64,000 bases of DNA from JAEZAA01 sp964514485 (GCA_964514485.1 CAZEWG010000012.1:12475-76474); one strand, 5' to 3'. Counted from the stretch's first letter, positions 15,847-25,432 are shown. The notes: generated from the sequence alone by a model not told the origin. Translations and numbers: made by a program.

Positions 15847-17955
15847 ATGCTCTCCGTGAAGTTACGAGTTCTTGCGCTCCTGCTTTCTTTCCCCTTGTCC
15901 ACGGCTTATGCCAAGTCTTCTTTACTGGACATGGATTTCGAAGAGCTTATGGATAAGCAGTACGTCACCATTGCGTCTGGCAGCCCCGTTGCTGTCAACC
16001 TGGCTCCGGCCGTCGCAACGGTCATCACGGAAACGGATATTCGCGCCATGGGCGCCACCGATCTGGATCAGGTCCTACAGATGGTACCGGGGCTGTATGT
16101 GTCCAACACCTTCTCCAACTACAACCCGATCTATGCGTTTCGGGGGATCTATAGCCAGGTCAATACTGAAACCCTGCTGCTGCTCAATGGCATTCCCATG
16201 ACCAGCCTCTACCGGGGAGATCGCGGGGGGATCTGGGGTGGTATGCCGGTTCGCTCCATCGCTCGCATCGAGATTATTCGAGGCCCCGGCTCTGCCGTTT
16301 ATGGTGCCGATGCTTTTGGCGGCGTCATCAACATCATCACCAAATCAGCCCTGGATATTCCTGAATCTGAAATTGGTGCCGGTTATGGCAGCTTCAATTC
16401 CCGCGATGCCTGGCTGCTGGCCGCCGATCGCCTAGGAGACATCTCCGCGGCCTTGTCGATCGAATACAGTGATACCGACGGTCATCGCGAAAGAGTCCAC
16501 TTCGACCATCAAAGCTGGCGGGATGAGCAGATGGGAACCGATGCCTCCTTTGCCCCCGGTCCGGTTCAGCTTTCCCGTCGCGCTCTGGATCTGCACCTGG
16601 ACCTGCGCATGGATAACTGGCTGCTACGAGGCAGTTATCAGGGCCGGGACAACGTCGGCAATGGCGCCGGCTTTTATGAAGCCCTGGACCCTCAGGGACG
16701 TTACGAGTCGACCCGCTATACTTTGGAACTGCAATATTCCAACCCGACACTGGCGGAGAACTGGGAGCTGCAGACCAATGTCAGTCTGCATCATATTGAT
16801 CAGCAGGTCGAAAAAGACACGCTCATGCTGCCCCCGGGGTCAGTTCTGGCCATTCCGGCGCCCACAGGGCTCCAAATCATCAATCTGCCCAATGGTCTGA
16901 TCGGTAATCCGCAGGTTTGGGAGAACAATTACCGCTTTGATGTTTCCACCTTCTATACGGGCTTCGAAAACCACCGGATCCGTCTGGCAACGGGCTACTA
17001 TTTCGGAGATATCTACCGGACCCGGGAAACCAAGAACTTCATGCTCGACGAGACTGGCTCAACGATCATTATTTTGCCGCGAGTGACAAACCTCTCGGGA
17101 ACACCCGACACCTTCCTGAACCCCGCCGATCGGGAAAACCTGTACCTGTCCCTGCAGGACGAGTGGCGTCTGGCAAAAAACTGGCATCTTACCAGCGGTC
17201 TCCGCTACGACCGCTATTCCGACTTCGGTGACACCTTCAACCCGAGGCTTGCACTGGTTTGGGAAACAACCGACCGAGTTACCAGCAAGTTTCTCTACGG
17301 TCGCGCCTTTCGGGCGCCGTCCCTTTCCGAACTTTACTCCACCAACCCAGTGGCGTTCGGCAACCCCAACCTGGACCCACAGTCCATCGATACTTACGAG
17401 TTCGCCATCAACGTACGCGCTTCAACACGGCTCCAGTATGGCCTCAATCTTTTCCACTACGACGCCAAGGATCTAATTCTTTACCGTCGCGACGACAAGC
17501 AGCTCTATACCCCCTTCAACGAGGGCAACCAAAAAGGCTACGGCGGGGAGCTGGAGATCAGCTATACCCTGGCCAGCAATCTGAACCTTTTCGCGAACTA
17601 CTCCTACGTCACCATCGACGGCACCAGCAAGCATAGTGAAGCCGGCAATACTCCAGAGCATCAGGTCCATTTCCACGCCGCATGGAACTTTGCTCCGGAA
17701 TGGCAGCTCACTCCCCAGATCAGCTATGTGAGCGAGCGGGCTCGCGGCAAAGGAGATCCGCACTCGGCATTTGATGAGTACGTCTTGGTGAACCTGGCTC
17801 TGCAACGTCGCAACCTGCTCCATAAAGTGGACGGGATGCTGGTGGTCCGCAACCTGCTCGACCAGGAAATTCGCGAGCCAGGCTTGGACAATATCCCTGA
17901 CGGCCTCCCCAAAGCCGGGATCAGCCTGTATGGCTCTCTTTCCTACCGTTTCTGA
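15847..17955 (+). CDS. TonB-dependent outer-membrane receptor
   Basis: Outer-membrane gated channel of 702 residues that imports a scarce ligand (iron chelate, vitamin or other compound) using TonB energy. After the signal peptide (to about residue 22, STAYA) comes the lead-in SLLDMDFEELMDKQYVTIASGS, then a plug domain (about 40-150) with DLDQVLQMVPGLYVS, RIEIIRGPGSAVYGADAFGGVINIITK, and a 22-strand barrel ending in the aromatic residue of SLSYRF. The ligand is not evident: no Fur box was seen upstream. This kind of receptor with the FEELMDKQY lead-in is often found beside YfiR proteins, and a YfiR gene lies 3 kb away. It converges on the AOS-GNAT gene. Confidence 0.92.
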   Translation: MLSVKLRVLALLLSFPLSTAYAKSSLLDMDFEELMDKQYVTIASGSPVAVNLAPAVATVITETDIRAMGATDLDQVLQMVPGLYVSNTFSNYNPIYAFRGIYSQVNTETLLLLNGIPMTSLYRGDRGGIWGGMPVRSIARIEIIRGPGSAVYGADAFGGVINIITKSALDIPESEIGAGYGSFNSRDAWLLAADRLGDISAALSIEYSDTDGHRERVHFDHQSWRDEQMGTDASFAPGPVQLSRRALDLHLDLRMDNWLLRGSYQGRDNVGNGAGFYEALDPQGRYESTRYTLELQYSNPTLAENWELQTNVSLHHIDQQVEKDTLMLPPGSVLAIPAPTGLQIINLPNGLIGNPQVWENNYRFDVSTFYTGFENHRIRLATGYYFGDIYRTRETKNFMLDETGSTIIILPRVTNLSGTPDTFLNPADRENLYLSLQDEWRLAKNWHLTSGLRYDRYSDFGDTFNPRLALVWETTDRVTSKFLYGRAFRAPSLSELYSTNPVAFGNPNLDPQSIDTYEFAINVRASTRLQYGLNLFHYDAKDLILYRRDDKQLYTPFNEGNQKGYGGELEISYTLASNLNLFANYSYVTIDGTSKHSEAGNTPEHQVHFHAAWNFAPEWQLTPQISYVSERARGKGDPHSAFDEYVLVNLALQRRNLLHKVDGMLVVRNLLDQEIREPGLDNIPDGLPKAGISLYGSLSYRF

Positions 17956-17969
17956 CTCTAAGCATCTAG

Positions 17970-17996
17970 CCGAGGGGCGCCTTGGTCGCCCCTCGG
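17970..17996. terminator. Bidirectional terminator
   Basis: Perfect 10-bp stem CCGAGGGGCG (17970-17979) / CGCCCCTCGG (17987-17996), 7-base loop, between the convergent receptor and AOS-GNAT genes. Confidence 0.78.
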
Positions 17997-18009
17997 ACAT
18001 AAGCCTTCC

Positions 18010-20457
18010 CTATCCCGTCGATCGTTTCCCTGGAGCAACCGACATGGACTCAATAATGTCCAAGTTGTAGTGATCCAGGACCATGGCAAAGCCATAGGTG
18101 GGCCGTTTTAACGCCCCGACCTTCCGTTTCTCCAGGCCTGCGGTAAATCCCAGTTGCAGATAGGAAGCCCCCAGCTCTCGCGCCCGCACCACGGTACGAT
18201 ACAAGATCTGCTTATAAACCTTATGGCTTTCCAAATACCGATAATCCAGCCCTACGATACCTGCGGTATAGACCTCTCCCTGGAAGTGGGAAAACATCAC
18301 GGCGACCGGTGTCTCGGGCCCATCTTTGAGATAGAGCCGGATCACATCACAGTCGGTACTGAGAAAGTGCTCCCGAAACAACGCCTTTGGCAAGGCAAAA
18401 CTGGTTAACGCCCGACTCTTGGCATGAACCTGCAAATACAAGTGATAGCACCACTCGATCTCCTCACCTGAAACAGATTTGCCGGTTTCAACCCGGTATA
18501 AATCACGAAATGCCAGCGCTTCCTTACGGAGGCTGTAACGGTAACGGGACGACATCCGGGCCAGATACTCCGCCTCCGAGTGCCAATCCAGATTGCTCAC
18601 CCCATAGCGGTCTGGCAGCCCCACCTGAACGAAGCCCAGATCCAGCAGCGACGGTGCCAGGGACTGGGCTGTTTCCTCATCAAAGTCACGTAAAAGGATC
18701 TGGCTGGCCCCCACCTGCTCCCCGTATCGACGCACCTCTTCGCAATAGAGAGCCAGCGCTTGAAGCCATTGAGGATGATTGCGATTGATAAACAGTGATT
18801 CCCCTTCGCCACAGGGTGTGCCACTGATGAGCATTGTGGATGTGAGCCAGTAGGGGTCTCGACAGCGCAACGCCTCAACCTGCTGGGAAACCGCCTCGGG
18901 TGCAAACATATCATCCTTCATCAGCACCTTGGTCATCGGAGCGGCCAGCACCAGGCTGTCGTCCTCATCCCGCACGGTCAGATAACGGAACTGCCACCGG
19001 TCTTCCGGTTTCGGTGCCTCAGCCCGTGCAAACACCCGCTCCAACAACCGCAAATATTCCACAGAGACCGGACCACTGCGGCCAAACATGCAGTTCCATT
19101 CCTTGGCGCACAGCTGGTCGATACTCTCTCCAACGTCGAGTCTTAAAGACTTTTTCGGCTTCGGTTGCGACTTTGAAGTTCGAGTCGGAAAATCCCCCAG
19201 TTTCACTTGCTCGCCAAAACTCTGTGCAATGGTTTCCGGCGTAATGCCCTCCTCCTCCAATACCGATGGATAATAATGGGCCATTGTTTCCACCAGGCTG
19301 TCGATCTGCTGTTCGCTATGGTTGCGGGTCAGGGTAAATCGCACACCGCCACGGGCCATGGGGGTGGCCGGAAACGTTCCGCTATTGACATAAAAACCTT
19401 CTTTGTTCAGCTTATCGATGAGGTTATAGGCGACGCGTGGCAAGCTTGTAGCAACAAAAAAGATGGGCGATTCGGAGTCCGTCACAAATGGGAGATGATG
19501 CCGCTTTAAGCAATTTCTTGCGTACTCCAGACGTTGCTGAAGCTCTGCCTGTAAAGGCTCAATTTCGCCACTGAGGTGCAAGCTGGCGGAGGCGACGGCA
19601 GCCCCCAGCATCGGCGGCTGGACCGGCCCGGAAAAGATCAGGGTGGGACCACAGGTCCGCACTTTACGTGCCCACTCCCGATTCGGAAATACCAGCGCCC
19701 CGCCTGCGGCCGCAAAGGCCTTGTTCAAAGACACCGCCAACATCACCCGGGGATGGGGCGCCATGCGGCTGCGCACAAAACCAGTGCCATTTTTGCCCGC
19801 CCAACTCATGCCGTGGGCATCGTCCAGATAGAGATGCAGCTCATCATAACGGGCCAACAAGGCTTCCAGTTCGTTAAAGGGCGCCGCATCGCCGTACATC
19901 GAGTAAATGCCATCCGCCAGATACCAGATATGCCGATGCTTGGGCCGCAGCTGTCGAATCAGATCCTCCAGTTGGTCCACCCGGTTATGGCGAATATGGT
20001 GCACCGCAATACCACGGGGTTTCAGTAGCTGTACGGCGTTTTGCACACTGGCGTGAACCTGATGATCGAGGATAACGGCATCCTCATCCCGAATCAGCAC
20101 CGGCAGAGCCGCCTGATGCCCAAGGGAAGTCGTGGGGGTAACGATAACGGGCGCGCTAAACAGCTCCTCGAGTTGCTGCTCCAGCCGCGTGTACAAGCCC
20201 GTGGACAGATAGGCCCGTGACGAAGAGAATTGGGTGCCATATCTGCGCACTGCGTCGACCACGCCTTCGATCAAGCGCTGGTCCTGCTCAAGCCCTAGAT
20301 AGGAACAGGAGCCAAAGCTGACCATCTGCCGCCCTTGCACCCAGATCCCAGTTCCTTCATGGGGGCGGTCGTCACAATGCAGGTGGAGAACTCCTTGCTC
20401 AACCGCCTGGGTCAGAACCTGATCAATAGTGTCCAGATAATGATGCTTCTGGCTCAT
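18010..20457 (-). CDS. Bifunctional alpha-oxoamine synthase-like PLP enzyme / GNAT-like acyltransferase
   Basis: Cytosolic two-domain protein of 815 residues. Residues 1 to about 400 are a PLP enzyme of the alpha-oxoamine synthase family (8-amino-7-oxononanoate synthase, serine palmitoyltransferase, CqsA): FGSCSYLGLEQD, SSSRAYLSTGLYTRLEQQLEELF, the aspartate and histidine of LDDAHG (Asp213, His215), and PLP lysine Lys246 in VSLNKAFAAAGGA. After a Lys/Pro linker (about 430-445), residues about 450-815 look like a FemAB/GNAT-type acyltransferase, ending YLQLGFTAGLEKRKVGALKRPTYGF. Such enzymes join an acyl-CoA to an amino acid with loss of CO2; the second domain could acylate the aminoketone. 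Strong RBS (AAGGAGAGA). The product is unknown. It is divergent from yfiR-kinase and convergent with a TonB receptor. Confidence 0.85.
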   Translation of the reverse strand: MSQKHHYLDTIDQVLTQAVEQGVLHLHCDDRPHEGTGIWVQGRQMVSFGSCSYLGLEQDQRLIEGVVDAVRRYGTQFSSSRAYLSTGLYTRLEQQLEELFSAPVIVTPTTSLGHQAALPVLIRDEDAVILDHQVHASVQNAVQLLKPRGIAVHHIRHNRVDQLEDLIRQLRPKHRHIWYLADGIYSMYGDAAPFNELEALLARYDELHLYLDDAHGMSWAGKNGTGFVRSRMAPHPRVMLAVSLNKAFAAAGGALVFPNREWARKVRTCGPTLIFSGPVQPPMLGAAVASASLHLSGEIEPLQAELQQRLEYARNCLKRHHLPFVTDSESPIFFVATSLPRVAYNLIDKLNKEGFYVNSGTFPATPMARGGVRFTLTRNHSEQQIDSLVETMAHYYPSVLEEEGITPETIAQSFGEQVKLGDFPTRTSKSQPKPKKSLRLDVGESIDQLCAKEWNCMFGRSGPVSVEYLRLLERVFARAEAPKPEDRWQFRYLTVRDEDDSLVLAAPMTKVLMKDDMFAPEAVSQQVEALRCRDPYWLTSTMLISGTPCGEGESLFINRNHPQWLQALALYCEEVRRYGEQVGASQILLRDFDEETAQSLAPSLLDLGFVQVGLPDRYGVSNLDWHSEAEYLARMSSRYRYSLRKEALAFRDLYRVETGKSVSGEEIEWCYHLYLQVHAKSRALTSFALPKALFREHFLSTDCDVIRLYLKDGPETPVAVMFSHFQGEVYTAGIVGLDYRYLESHKVYKQILYRTVVRARELGASYLQLGFTAGLEKRKVGALKRPTYGFAMVLDHYNLDIIESMSVAPGKRSTG

Positions 20458-20931
20458 AGAATCTCTCCTTCATTATCACACTTGGAATCTGCGCCATTCG
20501 AAGCCTGGGCTTAGTGGCTCTGTTATAGCCTCAGCTCCTTCGGGGAAGGCTCCTGACGTTCCCTGCAGCCCCCCTGACTCACCAGCCGTGGCACTACACA
20601 TTCAAGCCGCAGCCTGATCTGATGCTTCTTTTAAGCATAGTAAGCGCTAACCATTCCGCAGTTCGTAACTCTATTGGGTTCAAATAGTGCGAAAACTTGT
20701 TAAGTGTTAGATAATTCGGAGAAAACGAGGTAAACAGTGCTACAATGCTCAGCCAACCTGCTTACTAAAGATAACGAAATACAACATCCTGATAAGCCGT
20801 ATTACTCGTGCCCATACCAAGACACTTAAAGGAACAATATTTTGACCCGCCGGTAACCTGTCCACTGGCTGGCGATTTGGTTTAGAGGCTATGCTGAAGT
20901 GCGCCTAAGGATCAGGACTACTTCCAAAATA
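20458..20931. other. Divergent regulatory region, AOS-GNAT / yfiR
   Basis: 474 bases separating two divergent transcription units. A small CCTTC...GAAGG stem is at about 20537-20549 and the sequence becomes A/T-rich from 20640. TACAAT at 20741-20746 could be a -10 box, but no good -35 lies at the right distance. No ORF or known operator was recognised. Confidence 0.4.
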
Positions 20932-21504
20932 ATGACGGCTCGAGGACGTAAAAGGCTCTTTGCACTCAATGGCTTTTCCCTGCTATTGGGATTTTGCTGC
21001 ACTTTTTTCCCGCCCTCCTCCTTTAGTAACCAGCGCTACACCGAGCTCGATCTCAAAACCGCCTATATTTTCAACTTCATGAAGTTCGTGGAGTGGCCCC
21101 AGGAAAAATCTCAGCGCCTTAGCCAGATCAATATCTGCGCCTATAGCGGCGATCCCATGCTGCCCTTCCTCAAAAAGCTGGAGTTCGAACAGGTTCGCAA
21201 TCTAAAGATCGTGACCCAGGTCTATGACTCTGTGGCAGACATCAACCGATGCCAACTGATCTACCTGGATGTCATTTCCGCTGACAAACGGGCCGAAATT
21301 CTTGAGGCCATCCGGGACAAGCCAATTCTCTCCATTGGCAACGAAGGCCGTTATCGCGATGACGGTGAAATGATCACCTTCTTTTCTGACAAAAATCGCC
21401 TTCGTTTTGCTATTAACTATCACCAAACCCAACAGAGTGGACTCCAGGTGAGTTCTCGCCTGCTTCGTTTGGCCCGAGTGAACGAGCCACCTCATGACGA
21501 CTAG
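20932..21504 (+). CDS. YfiR-family periplasmic protein (DUF4154)
   Basis: Exported protein of 190 residues. A hydrophobic signal segment (FALNGFSLLLGFCCTFF) follows a basic start, and the family hallmark comes next: LDLKTAYIFNFMKFVEWPQ, then INICAYSGDPMLPFLKKL and the C-terminal INYHQTQQSGLQVSSRLLRLA. In P. aeruginosa YfiR binds the periplasmic CHASE8 domain of the diguanylate cyclase YfiN and represses it. Here the stop overlaps the next gene, a hybrid kinase with a similar periplasmic sensor, so YfiR may control that kinase. A GTG at 20899 is an alternative start with a fair RBS; the ATG at 20932 gives a cleaner signal peptide. Confidence 0.85.
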   Translation: MTARGRKRLFALNGFSLLLGFCCTFFPPSSFSNQRYTELDLKTAYIFNFMKFVEWPQEKSQRLSQINICAYSGDPMLPFLKKLEFEQVRNLKIVTQVYDSVADINRCQLIYLDVISADKRAEILEAIRDKPILSIGNEGRYRDDGEMITFFSDKNRLRFAINYHQTQQSGLQVSSRLLRLARVNEPPHDD

Positions 21505-23941
21505 CTCCCGTCCTCGCCTTTCTCTAGCCCGGAAGTTGATGTTCGGCAACCTGATTATCATCGGACTGGCCCTTTTGTGTGCCGCGGTTGCCTTTTTATG
21601 GATGGAGTCCAACTACCAGCGCCACAACCTGAGCCATGCCATGACCTCCCAGGCTCGCCTGATTGCCTATACGTCGATTGCCCCCTTAAGCTTTCGCGAC
21701 TTTGATGCCGCCATGGAAAGCTTGTCTGCCATGCATTCGATACGGGAAGTCCTGTCCGCCACCCTGCTGGATCAGGAAAACAAGGTTTTTGCCCAATACC
21801 ACTCCCCTTTGACAGAAACAAAATCGGCGAGCTTTATCGAACAAGGCCGGCTGAGCTGGCCTGCGCCAAACCGCAGCACCATCTACTCCCACGGCATTCT
21901 GCACGTGCTGGAACCTGTTACGCTGGATGGGGAACAAATCGGTAGTGTTTATATTCGAACCAGCCTGTTACCGCTCCAAGAGCAGCAACACCAACGGGCG
22001 TGGATTGTTCTGCTGATCTACCTCATAGCCTTCGGCCTCTCCATTCTGGCCTCTTTCCGCCTGCAGCGGATCATCACCTGGCCCGTTCAGCTGTTAAGCA
22101 AAATCGTCAGTCGGGTTGCCTCCAGCAACGACTACAGCCTGCGGGTCTATTACCAAAGCTCCGATGAAATTGGCGCCTTGGCGCAGGGCTTTAACGACAT
22201 GCTGAACGAGATCCAAAAGCGCGATGAACAGCTCAGCGCTTCCAGTGACCGCTTGTCCCAGGAAGTGGCCCGCCAAACAGCGGAGTTACGCCAGTCCCTG
22301 GACGCCCTGCAGGCAGCCAACAAAACCATCCGGGAGACCGAGCGGTCACGGATTCTGGCGGAGTCCCGCGAGAAGGCCAAGGCCGACTTCCTGGCCCATA
22401 TGAGCCATGAACTGCGGACTCCCATGAATGGTATTCTCGGCATGCTGAGCCTGCTTCGGGAAACCCGCACCGACGCCGAACAGTTGAATTACGTTGATAT
22501 CGCCACCGAATCGGCAACCCACCTGCTGGCCCTGCTGGACGATATCCTGGACTACTCCAAAATCGAGGCCGGTCTGCAACTCCTGGAGCTCCGGGATTTC
22601 AGTCTGCAACAAACGGTTGATGAGGTGCTGGAGCTGCTTGGGGAGCATGCACTGGCGAAGGGCGTGGAAATCGCCTCTTTGCAGGACAACCCAATCCCCC
22701 CACGGATGAAGGGTGACCCGGTCCGGGTGAAACAGCTGATCACCAACCTGGTCGGTAACGCGATTAAATTCACCTCGGAGGGCTTCATCCGAATCGTCTC
22801 CCGAGTCGTCGACCGCTATGACAACCTGGTCTGGATCGAGATTGATGTGGAAGATACCGGCATCGGTATTCCAGACTCCGCCAAAGGACGGATTTTCGAG
22901 GCGTTTGCCCAGGCAGACTCCTCCACCACACGCCGTTTCGGCGGCACGGGTCTGGGCCTGGCGCTCTGCAAACGGATTGTTCAGGATATGGGCGGCACCC
23001 TCCGCCTCAGCTCCCAGGAAAATCAGGGAAGTCGATTTACTCTCTCCCTGCCATTTGCCGAATCTTCCGTGCCGGAAGCTCAAACCGAGCTGGAGCAAAA
23101 GCTTCAGGGTCTCACGGCCATCGTCATCTCGCCCTGCGAACTGGTCTACCAAAGTTTGCACCAGCGTTTACAGCGCATGGGGTTTGAGGTCACCAGCCAG
23201 ACGTCTTTGGATATGCTGAACCAACAGCTGGAGACTGGGCAGCAGTTGCCCGACTTTGTCATTGTAGACGTCGCCCAGACCGAAGTGGCAACTCTTGGGG
23301 CCATAGGACAAGCCCTGAACGCCAAGGGCTCCAAGCTCATCCTGACGGGTTCACACAGCCAGCGTTTGGCCTACGTCGAAAGCCTGCGAGATTCTTTTCA
23401 CGGCTTTCTGGTCAAGCCGGTGCGACGCAAGTCTCTGGAAGCCCTGTTTTCACTCTTCTATCTTGATGAGGGTGCGCCGTCGCCCGAAGTCAGCGAATGT
23501 TTGCAGACCCAGCGTCAGGAGTTATCAGACCAGAAGTTTCGCCTCCTGGTGGTTGAAGATAACCTGGTTAATCAGAAAGTAGCGAAGGGACGTCTCAACA
23601 AAATGGGCCATACGGTCGATCTGGCGGAAAATGGTGTCCAGGCCATTAACCTCCTCAAACAAAACCGCTACGACCTGATTTTTATGGACTGCCAAATGCC
23701 GGTGATGGATGGCTACCAAGCCGCCCAACGTATCCGCGCTGAAGGTTTGGCCGATCACACGCCGATTATTGCCATGACGGCCCATGCCCTGCCGGGAGAC
23801 CGACAACGCTGCCTGGAGTCCGGTATGGATGACTATCTGGCCAAGCCGGTTACTCAAGAGGTGTTTATTGCGACCTTGCACCACTGGCTGATCGCCCGTC
23901 GCCAGGAGCCCCATTCAGCAGAGTCTGACCCGATCCATTAA
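21494..23941 (+). CDS. Hybrid sensor histidine kinase with two receiver domains
   Basis: Inner-membrane kinase of 815 residues. TM1 is at about 16-37, then a periplasmic sensor of about 130 residues with CHASE8-like features (LSHAMTSQARLIAYTSIAPLSFRD), TM2 at about 168-190, HAMP, coiled coil, HisKA with phosphorylated His305 (HMSHELRTPMNG), HATPase (NLVGNAIKFTSEG, DTGIGIP, GTGLGLAL), a degenerate receiver (about 540-655) and a complete receiver with Asp732 (FMDCQMPVMDGY) and AKPVTQE. There is no Hpt domain, so a separate phosphotransfer protein or an unlinked regulator is needed. It overlaps yfiR by 11 bases. The layout recalls BarA, but the sensor differs. Confidence 0.93.
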   Translation: MTTSSRPRLSLARKLMFGNLIIIGLALLCAAVAFLWMESNYQRHNLSHAMTSQARLIAYTSIAPLSFRDFDAAMESLSAMHSIREVLSATLLDQENKVFAQYHSPLTETKSASFIEQGRLSWPAPNRSTIYSHGILHVLEPVTLDGEQIGSVYIRTSLLPLQEQQHQRAWIVLLIYLIAFGLSILASFRLQRIITWPVQLLSKIVSRVASSNDYSLRVYYQSSDEIGALAQGFNDMLNEIQKRDEQLSASSDRLSQEVARQTAELRQSLDALQAANKTIRETERSRILAESREKAKADFLAHMSHELRTPMNGILGMLSLLRETRTDAEQLNYVDIATESATHLLALLDDILDYSKIEAGLQLLELRDFSLQQTVDEVLELLGEHALAKGVEIASLQDNPIPPRMKGDPVRVKQLITNLVGNAIKFTSEGFIRIVSRVVDRYDNLVWIEIDVEDTGIGIPDSAKGRIFEAFAQADSSTTRRFGGTGLGLALCKRIVQDMGGTLRLSSQENQGSRFTLSLPFAESSVPEAQTELEQKLQGLTAIVISPCELVYQSLHQRLQRMGFEVTSQTSLDMLNQQLETGQQLPDFVIVDVAQTEVATLGAIGQALNAKGSKLILTGSHSQRLAYVESLRDSFHGFLVKPVRRKSLEALFSLFYLDEGAPSPEVSECLQTQRQELSDQKFRLLVVEDNLVNQKVAKGRLNKMGHTVDLAENGVQAINLLKQNRYDLIFMDCQMPVMDGYQAAQRIRAEGLADHTPIIAMTAHALPGDRQRCLESGMDDYLAKPVTQEVFIATLHHWLIARRQEPHSAESDPIH

Positions 23942-23956
23942 CCGCCTTCTGATCCA

Positions 23957-25432
23957 TTAAAGAACGGGATGCGCCATATCCGCCCAAAGGCGGCCATCTC
24001 TGGCCAGTAACAACGTGGCGGAAGGCGGCCCCCAAGTGCCGGCCGTATAAGGTTCGGGCCGGGCATCTGTTTGCCCCCAGGCCTCCAGCACCGGATCCAG
24101 CCATTCCCAAGCAGCCATCAACTCATCCTGTCGCACGAACAGAGTCTGATTCCCCTCAATCACATCCATCAGCAATCGCTCGTAGGCATCCGGAGTACGC
24201 TCCGTTCGGGTCCGCCCTGGACTCAAACTCAATTCGGTCGCACGCACGCCCATGCCCGGGCCGGAACGCTTCTCAAAGAGCTGCAACCGAATCCCCTCAT
24301 CGGGCTGCAATCGGAATATGAGCCGGTTGCTCATGGGTGATTGGATCGTAGGGCCGAAGATGGAGTGAGGAAGCTCTTTGAACTGCACCACAATTTCACA
24401 GGCGCGCTGGGCCAGTCGCTTGCCGGTACGCAAATAAAAGGGAACACCTGCCCAGCGCCAGTTTTCAATGTCCACGCGTAAGGCGACAAAGGTTTCAGTG
24501 CAGCTTCCCGGCTCAACACCCGCCTCCTCCAGATAGCCCACCACGCTTTTACCGTCAGACACCCCCGGCACATACTGCCCTCTCACCACCCGCTCCTGAA
24601 TCAGGCTCGGAGACCAGCGCTTCAAGGCGCGTAGCACCTTCACTTTTTCATCCCGCACCGAGTCCGCGTCAAGGCGGGAGGGCGGCTCCATGGCGGTCAT
24701 ACACAGGAGCTGCAGCAAGTGGTTCTGTAACATATCCCGCAAGGCACCCACGTTCTCATAAAACTCCGCCCGCTCCTCCACACCAAGAGTTTCCGAAATC
24801 GTAATCTGGATATGGTCAACGTATTTGTGGTTCCACTGGGATTCCATGATGGTATTGGCAAAGCGTAACACCAGGAGATTTTGTACGGTTTCCTTGCCGA
24901 GATAGTGGTCAATTCGGAAAATCTGACGCTCATGGAAGCACTGGCGAACCCGCTCATCCACCTGGCGAGCGGTAGCCAAATCCCGCCCAATCGGCTTCTC
25001 CAGCACAATTTTGGTTTGATCATCCGCCAGCCCTTCGTTACGCAGAGATTCACTAATGACCGCATAGAGGTCTGAACGGGTGGCAAAGTAGAAAATCCGG
25101 TTGGAAATATCAGGGTTGAGCTTCTGGCGAAGATGGAAATAACTGCTCCGATCCTTGGCATCCATGGGGAGATAGTCCAAGCGCTCGGCAAACTCACTCC
25201 AGCGCTGTTCAATCAAGCCACCTTTCGACAAATGGCTTTCCAGGGCTTGGCGCACCTGTTCCAGAAAAGCCTCACGGGTATAGTGACTGCGCGCAATCGC
25301 AATGATTCGTCCAGTCTGATGCAGCCGCTGGTCACAGTGCAGGCAAAACAGCGAAGGCATCAGCTTTCGCAATGACAGATCTCCAGCACCACCAAAGATT
25401 ACCAGCTCAAAGGGTAACGCGACTGATTGCAT
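23957..25432 (-). CDS. zwf: Glucose-6-phosphate 1-dehydrogenase
   Basis: First enzyme of the oxidative pentose phosphate and Entner-Doudoroff routes, oxidising glucose-6-phosphate to 6-phosphogluconolactone with NADP or NAD. The 491 residues include the nucleotide motif GGAGDLSLRK (from about 14), the EKPIGRD segment, the active-site RIDHYLGKETVQN (about 173-185), and the conserved LQNHLLQLLCMTAMEPP. The ATG at 25432 is chosen because a GGAG site lies 8 bases upstream; an ATG at 25459 is weaker. edd, pgl and eda are not adjacent. It converges on the kinase gene with only 15 bases between stops and no clear terminator. Confidence 0.96.
   Translation of the reverse strand: MQSVALPFELVIFGGAGDLSLRKLMPSLFCLHCDQRLHQTGRIIAIARSHYTREAFLEQVRQALESHLSKGGLIEQRWSEFAERLDYLPMDAKDRSSYFHLRQKLNPDISNRIFYFATRSDLYAVISESLRNEGLADDQTKIVLEKPIGRDLATARQVDERVRQCFHERQIFRIDHYLGKETVQNLLVLRFANTIMESQWNHKYVDHIQITISETLGVEERAEFYENVGALRDMLQNHLLQLLCMTAMEPPSRLDADSVRDEKVKVLRALKRWSPSLIQERVVRGQYVPGVSDGKSVVGYLEEAGVEPGSCTETFVALRVDIENWRWAGVPFYLRTGKRLAQRACEIVVQFKELPHSIFGPTIQSPMSNRLIFRLQPDEGIRLQLFEKRSGPGMGVRATELSLSPGRTRTERTPDAYERLLMDVIEGNQTLFVRQDELMAAWEWLDPVLEAWGQTDARPEPYTAGTWGPPSATLLLARDGRLWADMAHPVL

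Noticed and set aside
18010..20457. Direct assignment of the fusion enzyme as CqsA (CAI-1 synthase)
   Set aside because: It shares the AOS fold, but the extra C-terminal domain and the non-CqsS kinase make that name unsupported.
23930..23959. Direct repeat GATCCATTAA at the kinase-zwf junction
   Set aside because: Two copies of 10 bases around the stop are too short and lack any mobile-element context.
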